A stretch of DNA of 64,000 nucleotides from JAJDAT01 sp964570665. GTDB lineage: Bacteria > Nitrospinota > Nitrospinia > Nitrospinales > JAJDAT01. The notes under the pieces are model-generated. The model saw only the letters and a program-made list of their open reading frames with translations. It did not search any database and was not told the origin of the DNA. Position numbers and translations under genes: made by a program. This document shows, one piece after another, positions 26,802-34,873 of the stretch. The number at the start of each line of letters is the position of its first letter. Within the stretch, counting starts at the first letter, position 1. The DNA lies in assembly GCA_964570665.1 (NCBI GenBank), contig CAZMZH010000004.1, positions 236,907-300,906 of the forward strand. The letters run 5' to 3'.

Positions 26802-28490
26802 ATGACAATGTTTAATTTACTTCGTCTTTCGATGTGGGGGATAACTTCCCTAATATTAACGCTTTTGCCCATCAGCTCAATAGCTCAAGAACAAGTTAAT
26901 CGAGGAGAGTTTGTCAAAATCTTCTCCGATTCCCAACCAACCAATCCGTTTCTTCCGAAGGGGCACAAACAACTTTCTAAAGACCAGCTTTATTCTCAAA
27001 CGGTTAAAAAACTAAACGAACGCGGCGTAAAAGTATTAAATGGTAAAAACTCCAAAGAACCGATGAGCAATTTGGAGTTTGTGCGCGTTTCTTATGCTTT
27101 AACCGGGGCGCCTTTAGGTAAATCGTTATACGAGCAAAAAAAATATCTGAAGGAACAAGGATTATTAGAAACGGCTGATATTGGTTTAACCACCGGTTTG
27201 GACGGACAAGCCTTTCAGTTCCATAAAGGCGATTCTGCCCCGTATAAAGTTCAATTAGCCAGTCCCGTTTATCTAAACGATAAAGTAGAAACCGAAGACG
27301 AAGCTAATATTTCCTTCACCTTCGACGATCAAAGCACGCTCACTTTAGGCGAAGACGCTCAAGTAAGAATCACCAAACATGTTTACAATCCAGATAATGG
27401 ACTCCGACAAACAGTGGTAAACGTTACTTCTGGAATGGTGCGTTTTGTGGTTTCCAAGGCTAAAGGTAAAGGATCAATGTTTAAAGTTGTTACTCCCACC
27501 GCAACTGCGGGAGTGCTTGGAACGGAGTTTGTTACCGTTGTAGAACCAGACGGCCAAACCCAATTTGTGGGTATCGAAAACCAAATTGAAGTCACTCCAA
27601 TATTACCGGACGGTACCGAAGGCGTTAAACAAATCGTTGCTGCCGGTCAAATGCGATCCATCAACCAAAATGGTGTTGCGACGAATGTTACGCAAGCTCC
27701 TCCAGGGTTGATAACCACTATGCAGGCTAAAACCTCGCCATCTCAAAAAATCAATCCTAATCGATCTGTTACCCCACAAAAAGCTCAATCGGCGGCAAAA
27801 AGTAATTGGATCACCCAAGCCGCTTTAACCAACGTTAACGACGCCGCTACTTTAGGCGCTGGCAATGGATTAGGCGCAACCAAATCAGCGAAGGCTGCCG
27901 CAAACGCTGGAAAAGGCTTAAAGAAAGCCGCAAGCGTTGTCGGCGGCAAACCAGGAAAAGGAGTCGCCAAGGGAGCCGCGAAAAATGCAGCCAAAGGAGC
28001 GGCAAAATCCTTGGCTAAAAAAGCCGCGAAAGGCATGGCGAAAACCGCCGCGAAATCGGCTGCAAAAGGAGCCGCAAAAGGAGCGAGTAAAAAAATCGCT
28101 AAAAATGCCTCTAAAAACGCAGTTAAAATGGCCGCCGCATCAGCCGCAACAGAAACTTCCAAGCAATCAGCTCAGGAAGCCGCTAAATCAGTGGCCAGTC
28201 AAGTCGCTAGAGAACAAGTAACCATTGTCGCTGAAGAGGAAGCACAAGCAGCGTCTACAACCGCAATTCTTGCTTCTAATGGAGCCGGCAAATCCGAGTT
28301 TGCTCCAGGACTATCCAGCAACCCAGGCAATTCTGGCAATGCACCCGGACAATCTGGAAGTTCCCCAGGAAACTCTGGAAGCTCCCCAGGAAACTCTGGA
28401 AGCTCGCCAGGTAACTCTGGAAGCTCGCCAGGAAACTCTGGAAGTTCGCCTGGAAATTCAGGCGGTGGTAATGGGAAAGGCAAAAATTAA
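26802..28490 (+). CDS. FecR-domain exported protein with Lys/Ala-rich tail (copy 1)
   Basis: This 562-residue protein has a signal peptide (about 1-30, ending SSIAQ) and a strong AAGGAG ribosome site. A conserved N-terminal region (about 35-140, NRGEFVKIFSDSQPTNPF) precedes a FecR domain (about 150-290) with QLASPVYLNDKVETEDEANI, a STLTLGEDAQVRI strand and TPTATAGVLGTEF. Residues about 360-470 are a Lys/Ala-rich AAK repeat tract like a histone H1 tail. The end is five SSPGNSG units and a Gly/Asn-rich tail. FecR domains in such exported proteins are thought to act in envelope sensing or surface binding; the partner here is unknown. A paralogue follows at 28701, and a TPR-barrel protein and adenylate cyclase lie beyond. 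Confidence 0.85.
   Translation: MTMFNLLRLSMWGITSLILTLLPISSIAQEQVNRGEFVKIFSDSQPTNPFLPKGHKQLSKDQLYSQTVKKLNERGVKVLNGKNSKEPMSNLEFVRVSYALTGAPLGKSLYEQKKYLKEQGLLETADIGLTTGLDGQAFQFHKGDSAPYKVQLASPVYLNDKVETEDEANISFTFDDQSTLTLGEDAQVRITKHVYNPDNGLRQTVVNVTSGMVRFVVSKAKGKGSMFKVVTPTATAGVLGTEFVTVVEPDGQTQFVGIENQIEVTPILPDGTEGVKQIVAAGQMRSINQNGVATNVTQAPPGLITTMQAKTSPSQKINPNRSVTPQKAQSAAKSNWITQAALTNVNDAATLGAGNGLGATKSAKAAANAGKGLKKAASVVGGKPGKGVAKGAAKNAAKGAAKSLAKKAAKGMAKTAAKSAAKGAAKGASKKIAKNASKNAVKMAAASAATETSKQSAQEAAKSVASQVAREQVTIVAEEEAQAASTTAILASNGAGKSEFAPGLSSNPGNSGNAPGQSGSSPGNSGSSPGNSGSSPGNSGSSPGNSGSSPGNSGGGNGKGKN
28356..28460 (+). repeat. 21-bp tandem repeat encoding SSPGNSG
   Basis: Five units of 21 bp, beginning GGAAG(T/C)TC(C/G)CC, run in frame and encode the seven-residue tail repeat of the first FecR protein. 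Units differ by few bases, so the array is probably young and variable in length. Confidence 0.85.
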
Positions 28491-28530
28491 ACTTATCTGA
28501 AAACAGAGTTTCATTTTAACGCATAAATAA

Positions 28531-28571
28531 CCTCCTACAGGCAAATTTCCCTTTTGCATGGAGGGTTTTAT
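28531..28571 (+). terminator. Rho-independent terminator after FecR copy 1
   Basis: CCTCC pairs with GGAGG and the inner GCAAA pairs with TTTGC, followed by GTTTTATT. It lies 40 bp past the stop codon of the first FecR gene, so the second copy is probably transcribed separately. Confidence 0.75.
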
Positions 28572-28700
28572 TAGGCTTTATTTGAATTAAAAATAATTAT
28601 TGCTAGAATATTAAGATGCATTAAATTTATATTCCAACAGCCTGCTATTTATGCATATTTTTAATATGATTAACTTTTTATTGAATTCTCCCCAAAAGCC

Positions 28701-30542
28701 ATGAGCAAAATAAAAAAGAAAAATCAAAGATTAATAAATCGATTAACTTTGGGAATTATTTTTATTGTCCTGGCTTTTGTTCCATCCTTGCCAATGGCTC
28801 AGGATCAAATCAATCGCGGAGAATTTATCAAAATCTTTTCGGATTCCCAACCGACCAATCCGTTTCTCCCTAAAAATCATAAAAAACTTTCTAAAGATCA
28901 ACTTTATACCGAAACAGTTAAAAAACTAAATGAACGAGGAATAAAGGTTCTAAACGATAAAAGTTTAGACGAACCTATGAGCAATTTAGAATTTGTACGC
29001 GTATCTTATGCTTTATCCGGCGCCCCTTTAGGAAAGTCTTTATACGAGCAAAAAAAATATCTAAAAGAACAAGGGTTGTTGGAAACGGCAGACATTGGTT
29101 TAACCACTGGTTTAGACGGGCAAGCTTTCTTATTTCATAAAGGCGATAGAGCGGCTTATAAAGTTCAGCTTGCCAGCCCCGTTTACTTAAACGACAAAGT
29201 TGAAACTGAAGAAAAAGCCAATATCTCCTTCACTTTCGACGATCAAAGCACATTAACTTTAGGCGAAGACGCCCAAGTCAGAATTACTAAACATGTTTAC
29301 AATCCGGACAACGGTCTCCGACAAACCGTCGTCAACGTTACTTCTGGTATGGTGCGGTTTGTCGTCTCCAAGGCTAAAGGCAAAGGTTCCATGTTTAAAG
29401 TCGTCACTCCAACGGCGACTGCGGGGGTGCTCGGGACGGAGTTTGTTACCGTTGTAGAACCAGACGGCCAAACCCAATTTGTGGGTATCGAAAACCAAAT
29501 CGAAGTTACCCCTATTTTGCCAGACGGCACCGAAGGCGTTAAACAAATCGTTGCGGCAGGGCAAATGCGATCTATCGCGCAAAATGGAGTCGCCACACCG
29601 GTAACGCAAGCGCCGCCAGGTTTGATTAATAATGTAAAAACGCAGACTTCGACTCCGCAAAGAGTCAATCCTAATCAACCTGTAACTCCGCAAAAAGCGC
29701 AATCCGCCGCTAAAAGTAATTGGATAACGCAAGCGGCTTTAACTAATGTTAACGACGCTGCCACCTTAGGCGCCGCTAATGGACTGGGAGCGACTAAATC
29801 TGCGGCGGCAAAAGCCAAAATAAATCCAGGAAAAGGTCCAGGTAAAGTAGCAGGTCTTGGCAATCCAGGAAAAGGAGCTTCTAAAGGCGCCGCTCAAGCC
29901 GCAAAAGGCGCGGCAAAAAATGCGGCGAAAAGCGCCGCGAAAAACGCGGCAAAAGCTGTCGCCAAAAGAACCGCTAAAGGCGTAGCCAAAACAGCCGCTA
30001 AATCGGCGGCTAAAGGCGCCGCTAAAAAAGCGACGGAAAAAATGGCGAAAAAAGCTTCCAAAGGGGCTATTAAAGCAGCCGCAAAAGCGGCCGCAAAAGC
30101 GGCTACAACAGAAGCCGCGCAAGAAGCGGCGACCGAAGTCGCTTCCCAAGTAGCTAGAGAGCAAGTAACCATTGTTGCGCAAACAGTTGCCGCAGAAAAC
30201 TCTAATGCTAATGGTAACTCAAACGGTTCTAGCAGCAACGCGGCAAGCAGCAACGCGGCAAGCAGCAACGCGGCAAGCAGCAACGCAGCAAGCAGCAACG
30301 CAGCAAGCAGCAACGCAGCAAGCAGCAACGCAGCAAGCAGCAACGCGGCAAGCAGTAACGCTGGCAGCAGCAATGGCGGTGGAAGCAGTAACGCAGCAAG
30401 CAGCAATGGCGGTGGTAGCAGTAGCAGTAGTAGCAGCAGTAGTAGCAGCAGTAGCAGTAGCGGCGGAAGTAGTAATGCAGCCAGCAGTAATGGCGGCGGA
30501 AGTAGCAGTAGCGGTGGAAATGGTAATAAAAATGGTAATTAA
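28701..30542 (+). CDS. FecR-domain exported protein with Lys/Ala-rich tail (copy 2)
   Basis: A 613-residue paralogue of the preceding gene. It has a signal peptide (about 8-33), the same N-terminal region (NRGEFIKIFSDSQPTNPF) and a nearly identical FecR domain, then a longer Lys/Ala-rich tract and a different C-terminal tail: about nine SNAAS-type units, then Gly/Ser homopolymer (SSSSSSSSSSSSSS). The FecR half is strongly conserved between copies while the tails have diverged in repeat type, which suggests a conserved sensing head and an interchangeable low-complexity stalk or surface-binding tail. One 65-bp block is identical in DNA to copy 1. The TPR-barrel gene follows after 170 bp. Confidence 0.85.
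   Translation: MSKIKKKNQRLINRLTLGIIFIVLAFVPSLPMAQDQINRGEFIKIFSDSQPTNPFLPKNHKKLSKDQLYTETVKKLNERGIKVLNDKSLDEPMSNLEFVRVSYALSGAPLGKSLYEQKKYLKEQGLLETADIGLTTGLDGQAFLFHKGDRAAYKVQLASPVYLNDKVETEEKANISFTFDDQSTLTLGEDAQVRITKHVYNPDNGLRQTVVNVTSGMVRFVVSKAKGKGSMFKVVTPTATAGVLGTEFVTVVEPDGQTQFVGIENQIEVTPILPDGTEGVKQIVAAGQMRSIAQNGVATPVTQAPPGLINNVKTQTSTPQRVNPNQPVTPQKAQSAAKSNWITQAALTNVNDAATLGAANGLGATKSAAAKAKINPGKGPGKVAGLGNPGKGASKGAAQAAKGAAKNAAKSAAKNAAKAVAKRTAKGVAKTAAKSAAKGAAKKATEKMAKKASKGAIKAAAKAAAKAATTEAAQEAATEVASQVAREQVTIVAQTVAAENSNANGNSNGSSSNAASSNAASSNAASSNAASSNAASSNAASSNAASSNAASSNAGSSNGGGSSNAASSNGGGSSSSSSSSSSSSSSSGGSSNAASSNGGGSSSSGGNGNKNGN
30231..30364 (+). repeat. 15-bp tandem repeat encoding SSNAA
   Basis: About nine copies of AGCAGCAACGC(G/A)GCA run head to tail in frame inside the second FecR gene, then degenerate into AGCAGT/GGCGGT codon runs up to about 30530. 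It is a minisatellite, not a CRISPR, because there are no spacers. Confidence 0.9.
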
Positions 30543-30690
30543 TTCCGCTAACTAACGGCTAAAAGTTACAATAAAATCATTCAATTTTTAATAAATTTAT
30601 GGTAATATGAACTAATTCTAAATCCCGAAAATTATAATTTTCTAGCTATTGAGTTATCATCCCTAATCCTTTTAATAATAAGGAGAAAAG

Positions 30691-30729
30691 ATGGTTTCCA
30701 AAAGTCGAACGGATGCGATTTCTTACTGA
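30691..30729 (+). promoter_or_regulatory. 12-codon leader ORF overlapping the TPR-barrel start
   Basis: ATG at 30691, with a near-ideal AAGGAG site seven bases before it, encodes MVSKSRTDAISY and stops at 30727-30729, 14 bases past the ATG at 30713 that begins the TPR-barrel protein in another frame. The main ORF lacks its own strong ribosome site, so translation may be coupled to this leader. Confidence 0.45.
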
Positions 30730-32371
30730 AAAGCTAGCTATTAGTTTTATATTGCTCTCTCTCATTTTTTCGGGCCTTCTGTTCTCTCCTTCAATTGCAG
30801 TTGCAAGTACACCCTCTATAATTTCCCAACTAAATGGTAAGTTTAAAAACTTAATCTCCAAACCAATAGGCTTTTTAATTGCTCAAGGAATAGCAGTCAA
30901 AAAATCAGAAGCCAAGCCCCAAACAAAAACGTCGACAAAGCCAAAAAATGAAACCGTACCGGAGCAACCAGAAGTTAGTTTTGAAAACGGACTAAAACTC
31001 TTTCAAAGCGGCGCTTACAAAAAAGCTTTAATAGAATTTCAAAAAATAGTTGATGCCGATCCTCAAAATGTGGAATCGACTTACTTTTTAGGTCTGACTC
31101 ATTTCAAACTTGAAAATCACGATAAAGCAATTCCTTTATTCCAAAAGGCATTAGAATTAGACCCTGAGTTTAAAGAGTCTTATCTAAGTTTAGGAATCTC
31201 GCTTTATAAAACCAAGTCATACGACTTAGCTTTAGACGCTCTAAATCAAGCTATAGAAGCCAACCCAGAAGACGCGTCGTCCCATTTTTTTAAAGGACTG
31301 ACTTTACACTCTTTGGAAAAATATCAAGATTCGCTTTTTTCTTTCAACAAAGCTAAAACCTTAGACGAAGAATTCCGACAACTAGCCCTTTTTTACAAGG
31401 CGCTGGGTTATTACAAACTTGGCCAAATAGATTACGCTAAAGATTTATTTAAACGCACCGCCGATTTTGACCCAACTTCGGACACCGCCAAAGACGCTAA
31501 TCAATTCATCGATATTATCAAGCAACAACAAGCAAGCGGCGCAGGTAAAAACTGGAACGTCAACATGAGCGCAGGTTATGAATGGAACGATAACATTAAC
31601 CGCTCAGAGCAAGATATTGTGAGTAATATTGCCGATAGAATATATATTTTCCAGGGAAGTGGAAATTACACTTTTTTTAAAAGGAAAAATTTTGAGTTGG
31701 AAGGAGGATACAATTTTTATCAAAGCATCTATGACGAAGCCAAAGAATTTAACTATCAGGCTCACACTGGAAGTCTTTCAGCTTATTATGACTTGAACGA
31801 CTGGGATCTTCGACTGAATTCTTCGTACACATATAGCTTCTTGGATAAAATTTCATTTTTAGGAATCGAAACTTTTTCTCCCAGCGTCGGCCATTCTTTT
31901 CACCCCAAACAATATATAAACGCAAGCTATAGTTTTCAGCGTAAAACTTTTTTTACCGATTCGAATCGCGACGGCATGAATCATTCTATTGGTTTCTTAA
32001 ACTTTTTATTCTTTATGGAAAACAAAGCCTTCTGGTCCTTAGGATATCGATTTTCCGATGAAAACACCCGAGCTTCTCAATTCGATTACGCAAATCACCA
32101 CACCGACACAACCATAAAAATTCCCGGCCCTTTCGATAGTGAATTTCGTTTTTACTGTGCGTTTTTCCTGCGAGATTATAAAAACATAACCGAAAGTATC
32201 AGCGGCGAGCGGCAAGACGATAGACAAACGTTTCAAATTAGCTACTATCAACCGCTCTATAAAAAATTGTATTTGAACGCTAATTATAGGCACGTAGAAG
32301 CTAAATCAAATATATCGTCGGTAGATTTCAAAGAAAATTCAGGTTTTGTAAGTATTGGAATCAATTTTTAA
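30713..32371 (+). CDS. TPR protein with C-terminal outer-membrane beta-barrel
   Basis: A 552-residue exported protein. The signal peptide (about 8-34) ends in SIAVAS. TPR repeats fill about residues 85-260, with clear units such as AIPLFQKALELDPEFKESYL and LALDALNQAIEANPEDASSH. From about 285 the sequence changes to alternating aromatic strands (GYEWNDNINRSE, FELEGGYNFYQS) and ends in GFVSIGINF, with a terminal Phe as in outer-membrane barrels. It should sit in the outer membrane with the TPR part in the periplasm. Eight bases separate it from the cyclase gene, so the two form an operon; the TPR part may relay FecR-bound signals inward. Exact function is unknown. Confidence 0.8.
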   Translation: MRFLTEKLAISFILLSLIFSGLLFSPSIAVASTPSIISQLNGKFKNLISKPIGFLIAQGIAVKKSEAKPQTKTSTKPKNETVPEQPEVSFENGLKLFQSGAYKKALIEFQKIVDADPQNVESTYFLGLTHFKLENHDKAIPLFQKALELDPEFKESYLSLGISLYKTKSYDLALDALNQAIEANPEDASSHFFKGLTLHSLEKYQDSLFSFNKAKTLDEEFRQLALFYKALGYYKLGQIDYAKDLFKRTADFDPTSDTAKDANQFIDIIKQQQASGAGKNWNVNMSAGYEWNDNINRSEQDIVSNIADRIYIFQGSGNYTFFKRKNFELEGGYNFYQSIYDEAKEFNYQAHTGSLSAYYDLNDWDLRLNSSYTYSFLDKISFLGIETFSPSVGHSFHPKQYINASYSFQRKTFFTDSNRDGMNHSIGFLNFLFFMENKAFWSLGYRFSDENTRASQFDYANHHTDTTIKIPGPFDSEFRFYCAFFLRDYKNITESISGERQDDRQTFQISYYQPLYKKLYLNANYRHVEAKSNISSVDFKENSGFVSIGINF

Positions 32372-32379
32372 GTTTAGAA

Positions 32380-34659
32380 ATGAAAGCCTTCAAACAAAAA
32401 AACTGTTGGCTGCTATCTACCTTTCTCATCGTTTTTTCATTGATCGTAGCGAAAGCCGATCCTCCCATACTCCACACATTTGAACTTATATTTCAAGACG
32501 CCCACTTCAAATGGCGCGGGCCTATCTCGCCTGGATCTGAAGTAGTCGTCGCGGCTATAGACGAAAAAAGTATAGACGATCTTGGTCGCTGGCCCTGGTC
32601 GCGAAAAACCATGGCGCGTTTGGTAGAAAAGTTAGTTGATTATCAAGTCAAGATCGTTGGATTCGACGTCGTCTTCTCCTCTCCTGAGAACTTCCCGCAA
32701 AAACAACTCGTAAAAAATTTAGAGTACAAACTTAAAAAAGATAATATTAATTTTCAAAATATTGAAAAACAACTAGAAGAGATTAAAAACGAACCCCACC
32801 CAGACGAACTCTTTGCAAAAGCGATAAGAGATTCCAATAGAACCGTATTAGGCTATTTTCTCAATCACAACCAGGAAGAATCCAAAATCATAGACGAAGC
32901 AATTCAAATACAAAGTTTAAAAAATATTAAATCGTCTCGATTTCGAGGTTTCTTAAAATCAAACGCCGAACTCGATTTAGACACCCTTCCCCTTCGAACG
33001 GTTTATGGAATTGAAGCCAATATAACAACAATTTCAAAAAAATATAAAAAAGCCGGTTTTTTAAGTTTCGACGTCGAACCCGACGGAACTATACGCCAAC
33101 TGCCTTTGGTCGTTAAGTCTCATAAAAAGTTAAAAAAGAAACCCTTATTTTTCCCTCCATTTTCCATGAGGATATTAGAAGAGTTTTTAGAAGGAACCAT
33201 GTTGTTCAAGGTGAATGAAATGGGAGTGGAAAAAGTTTTAATAGACACCGAAGAACCTATAGTTATACCCGTAAACGCCCAGGGTGCGCTTAGCGTCAAT
33301 TATTTAGGTCCGCAAAAAACGTTCCCGAATTATTCAATATCGGAAATTTTAAACGATCCTAACGGAAATCTCTCTGAAAAACTAAAAGGTAAAATCGTTC
33401 TAATTGGCGCCACCGCAAAAGGACTCCTGGATATAAGAAAGACTCCATTCGATCCCGTGATGCCAGGAATCGAGATTCATGCCACTATCATCGACAACAT
33501 ACTTCAGCGAAACTTCATTTACGAACCGGATTGGGCGGAATTTGCCGAAATCTGTTTTATGATCCTGATTGGTATCGCCTCTACCTTGATCTATATAAAT
33601 ATCAAACCGGCGCACGCTCCAGTTTATTGGATTGGTTTTTCAGCGATGTTGTTTGGAATCAACCATTGGTTTTTTACAGAAAAGGGATTCTGGGTTTCTA
33701 ATCTATATCCTCAATTAGAGCATTTGCTAGTCTCCGCCTCCTTAATAATTTATCGCTATACCTCCGACGAAAAACAAAAACGATATATCCGAGATATATT
33801 CGGCCAATACGTCACTCCAAAGGTTATCGACGATCTCATTGAAAACCCCGAAGAACTCAAATTAGGCGGCGAAGAAAGAGAACTGACAGCTTATTTCTCC
33901 GACATTGCAGGATTTTCGACCATAGCTGAAAAACTAACGCCGACACAATTCGTTTCCTATTTAAATGAATACTTGTCAGAAATGACAGAGATTTTACTCA
34001 AACACGATGGCACCCTGGACAAATACGACGGCGACGCCATCAAAGCGTTTTTTGGAGCCCCCGTTTATTTTGAGGATCACGCCAAACGCGCCTGCTGGGT
34101 AGGTATTGAAATGCAGAAACGGCTCAACGAACTGAGAATTGATTGGGAAAAAGCAGGAAAACCGGAATTTCAGACTCGTATCGGTATCAATACTGGAGAC
34201 ATGGTTATCGGAAACTTTGGTTCCGAAAAACGGATGAACTACGGCATGAACGGAGATTCCGTTAATCTAGCCGCTCGATTAGAAGGCGTCAATAAACAAT
34301 ACCGAACGCAAAGCATCATCAGCGAATCAACCTATGAGCAAGCGAAAGATTATATAGAAGTTCGCGAATTAGATCGTATTCAAGTTGTAGGACGAAAAAT
34401 TCCTGTGGTCATCTACGAATTGTTAGCAAAAAAGGGAGAGCTCAACGAAAATTTTAAACAAATATTGCCGCCATTCAATCAGGGATTGGAGCATTATAAA
34501 AACCAACGATGGCAAGAAGCGATGGACACCTTCAATCAAGTTTTAAAATTGGACCCTAACGACGGTCCGTCGTTAACTTATTTGGAGCGTTGCCTCCACT
34601 TTTCAAACGAACCACCGCCAATAGATTGGAATGGAGTATTCACTTTGACTAAGAAGTAA
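32380..34659 (+). CDS. CHASE2-domain class III adenylate cyclase with TPR-like tail
   Basis: A 759-residue membrane protein. An N-terminal membrane helix is followed by a periplasmic CHASE2 domain (about 35-385; AAIDEKSIDDLGRWPWSRKT, GIEIHATIIDNIL), then three membrane helices (about 385-465) and a catalytic domain (about 500-690). Metal-binding aspartates are in YFSDIAGFS and KYDGDAIKAFFG. The Lys before DGD and the Asp in NGDSVNLAARLEG fit adenine rather than guanine selection. The C-terminal 60 residues resemble a TPR unit (AMDTFNQVLKLDPNDGPS). It should make cAMP in response to an envelope signal. It is the last gene of an operon with the TPR-barrel protein. Confidence 0.93.
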   Translation: MKAFKQKNCWLLSTFLIVFSLIVAKADPPILHTFELIFQDAHFKWRGPISPGSEVVVAAIDEKSIDDLGRWPWSRKTMARLVEKLVDYQVKIVGFDVVFSSPENFPQKQLVKNLEYKLKKDNINFQNIEKQLEEIKNEPHPDELFAKAIRDSNRTVLGYFLNHNQEESKIIDEAIQIQSLKNIKSSRFRGFLKSNAELDLDTLPLRTVYGIEANITTISKKYKKAGFLSFDVEPDGTIRQLPLVVKSHKKLKKKPLFFPPFSMRILEEFLEGTMLFKVNEMGVEKVLIDTEEPIVIPVNAQGALSVNYLGPQKTFPNYSISEILNDPNGNLSEKLKGKIVLIGATAKGLLDIRKTPFDPVMPGIEIHATIIDNILQRNFIYEPDWAEFAEICFMILIGIASTLIYINIKPAHAPVYWIGFSAMLFGINHWFFTEKGFWVSNLYPQLEHLLVSASLIIYRYTSDEKQKRYIRDIFGQYVTPKVIDDLIENPEELKLGGEERELTAYFSDIAGFSTIAEKLTPTQFVSYLNEYLSEMTEILLKHDGTLDKYDGDAIKAFFGAPVYFEDHAKRACWVGIEMQKRLNELRIDWEKAGKPEFQTRIGINTGDMVIGNFGSEKRMNYGMNGDSVNLAARLEGVNKQYRTQSIISESTYEQAKDYIEVRELDRIQVVGRKIPVVIYELLAKKGELNENFKQILPPFNQGLEHYKNQRWQEAMDTFNQVLKLDPNDGPSLTYLERCLHFSNEPPPIDWNGVFTLTKK

Positions 34660-34674
34660 AAATCTAAAATCTTT

Positions 34675-34842
34675 AACCGCAACACTCACAGGTTGACAAC
34701 ACAAAGAGAGACAAGGGCAAAGAAAGAAAAAGGAATAAGAATAAGAAGCCTTACTTTAAAACGGATATTTTTTGGTTTTTAAATTTTCGAATCCTTCATT
34801 CTTAATCTTTTCTTTGCGCCCTCTGCGCCCTCTGCGGTTCAA
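34675..34842. repeat. Degenerate GxxExxY-type inverted-repeat element without gene
   Basis: AACCGCAAC at 34675 and CTTTGCGCCCTCTGCGCCCT with CTGCGGTTCAAG at 34812-34842 face each other like the ends of the unit at 8266-8704 (CCGCAAAG and CTTTGCGG types). The inside holds no gene. It looks like a decayed relative or an empty copy. Its right end is open in frame with the HTTM gene and would create a false N-terminus. Confidence 0.4.
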
Positions 34843-34873
34843 GATTTTTTCGCCTTTCCGGTTCAATAATATA

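Noticed and set aside
27785..28162. Minus-strand frame rich in Ala/Phe across the first FecR tail
   Set aside because: It is the shadow of the Lys/Ala repeat tract; low complexity alone keeps it open.
30231..30364. Possible CRISPR array
   Set aside because: Units are contiguous 15-bp repeats without spacers and are in frame with the FecR gene.
29894..30406. Minus-strand frame of Leu/Ala repeats in the second FecR gene
   Set aside because: It mirrors the 15-bp repeat and Lys/Ala tract and has no start signal.
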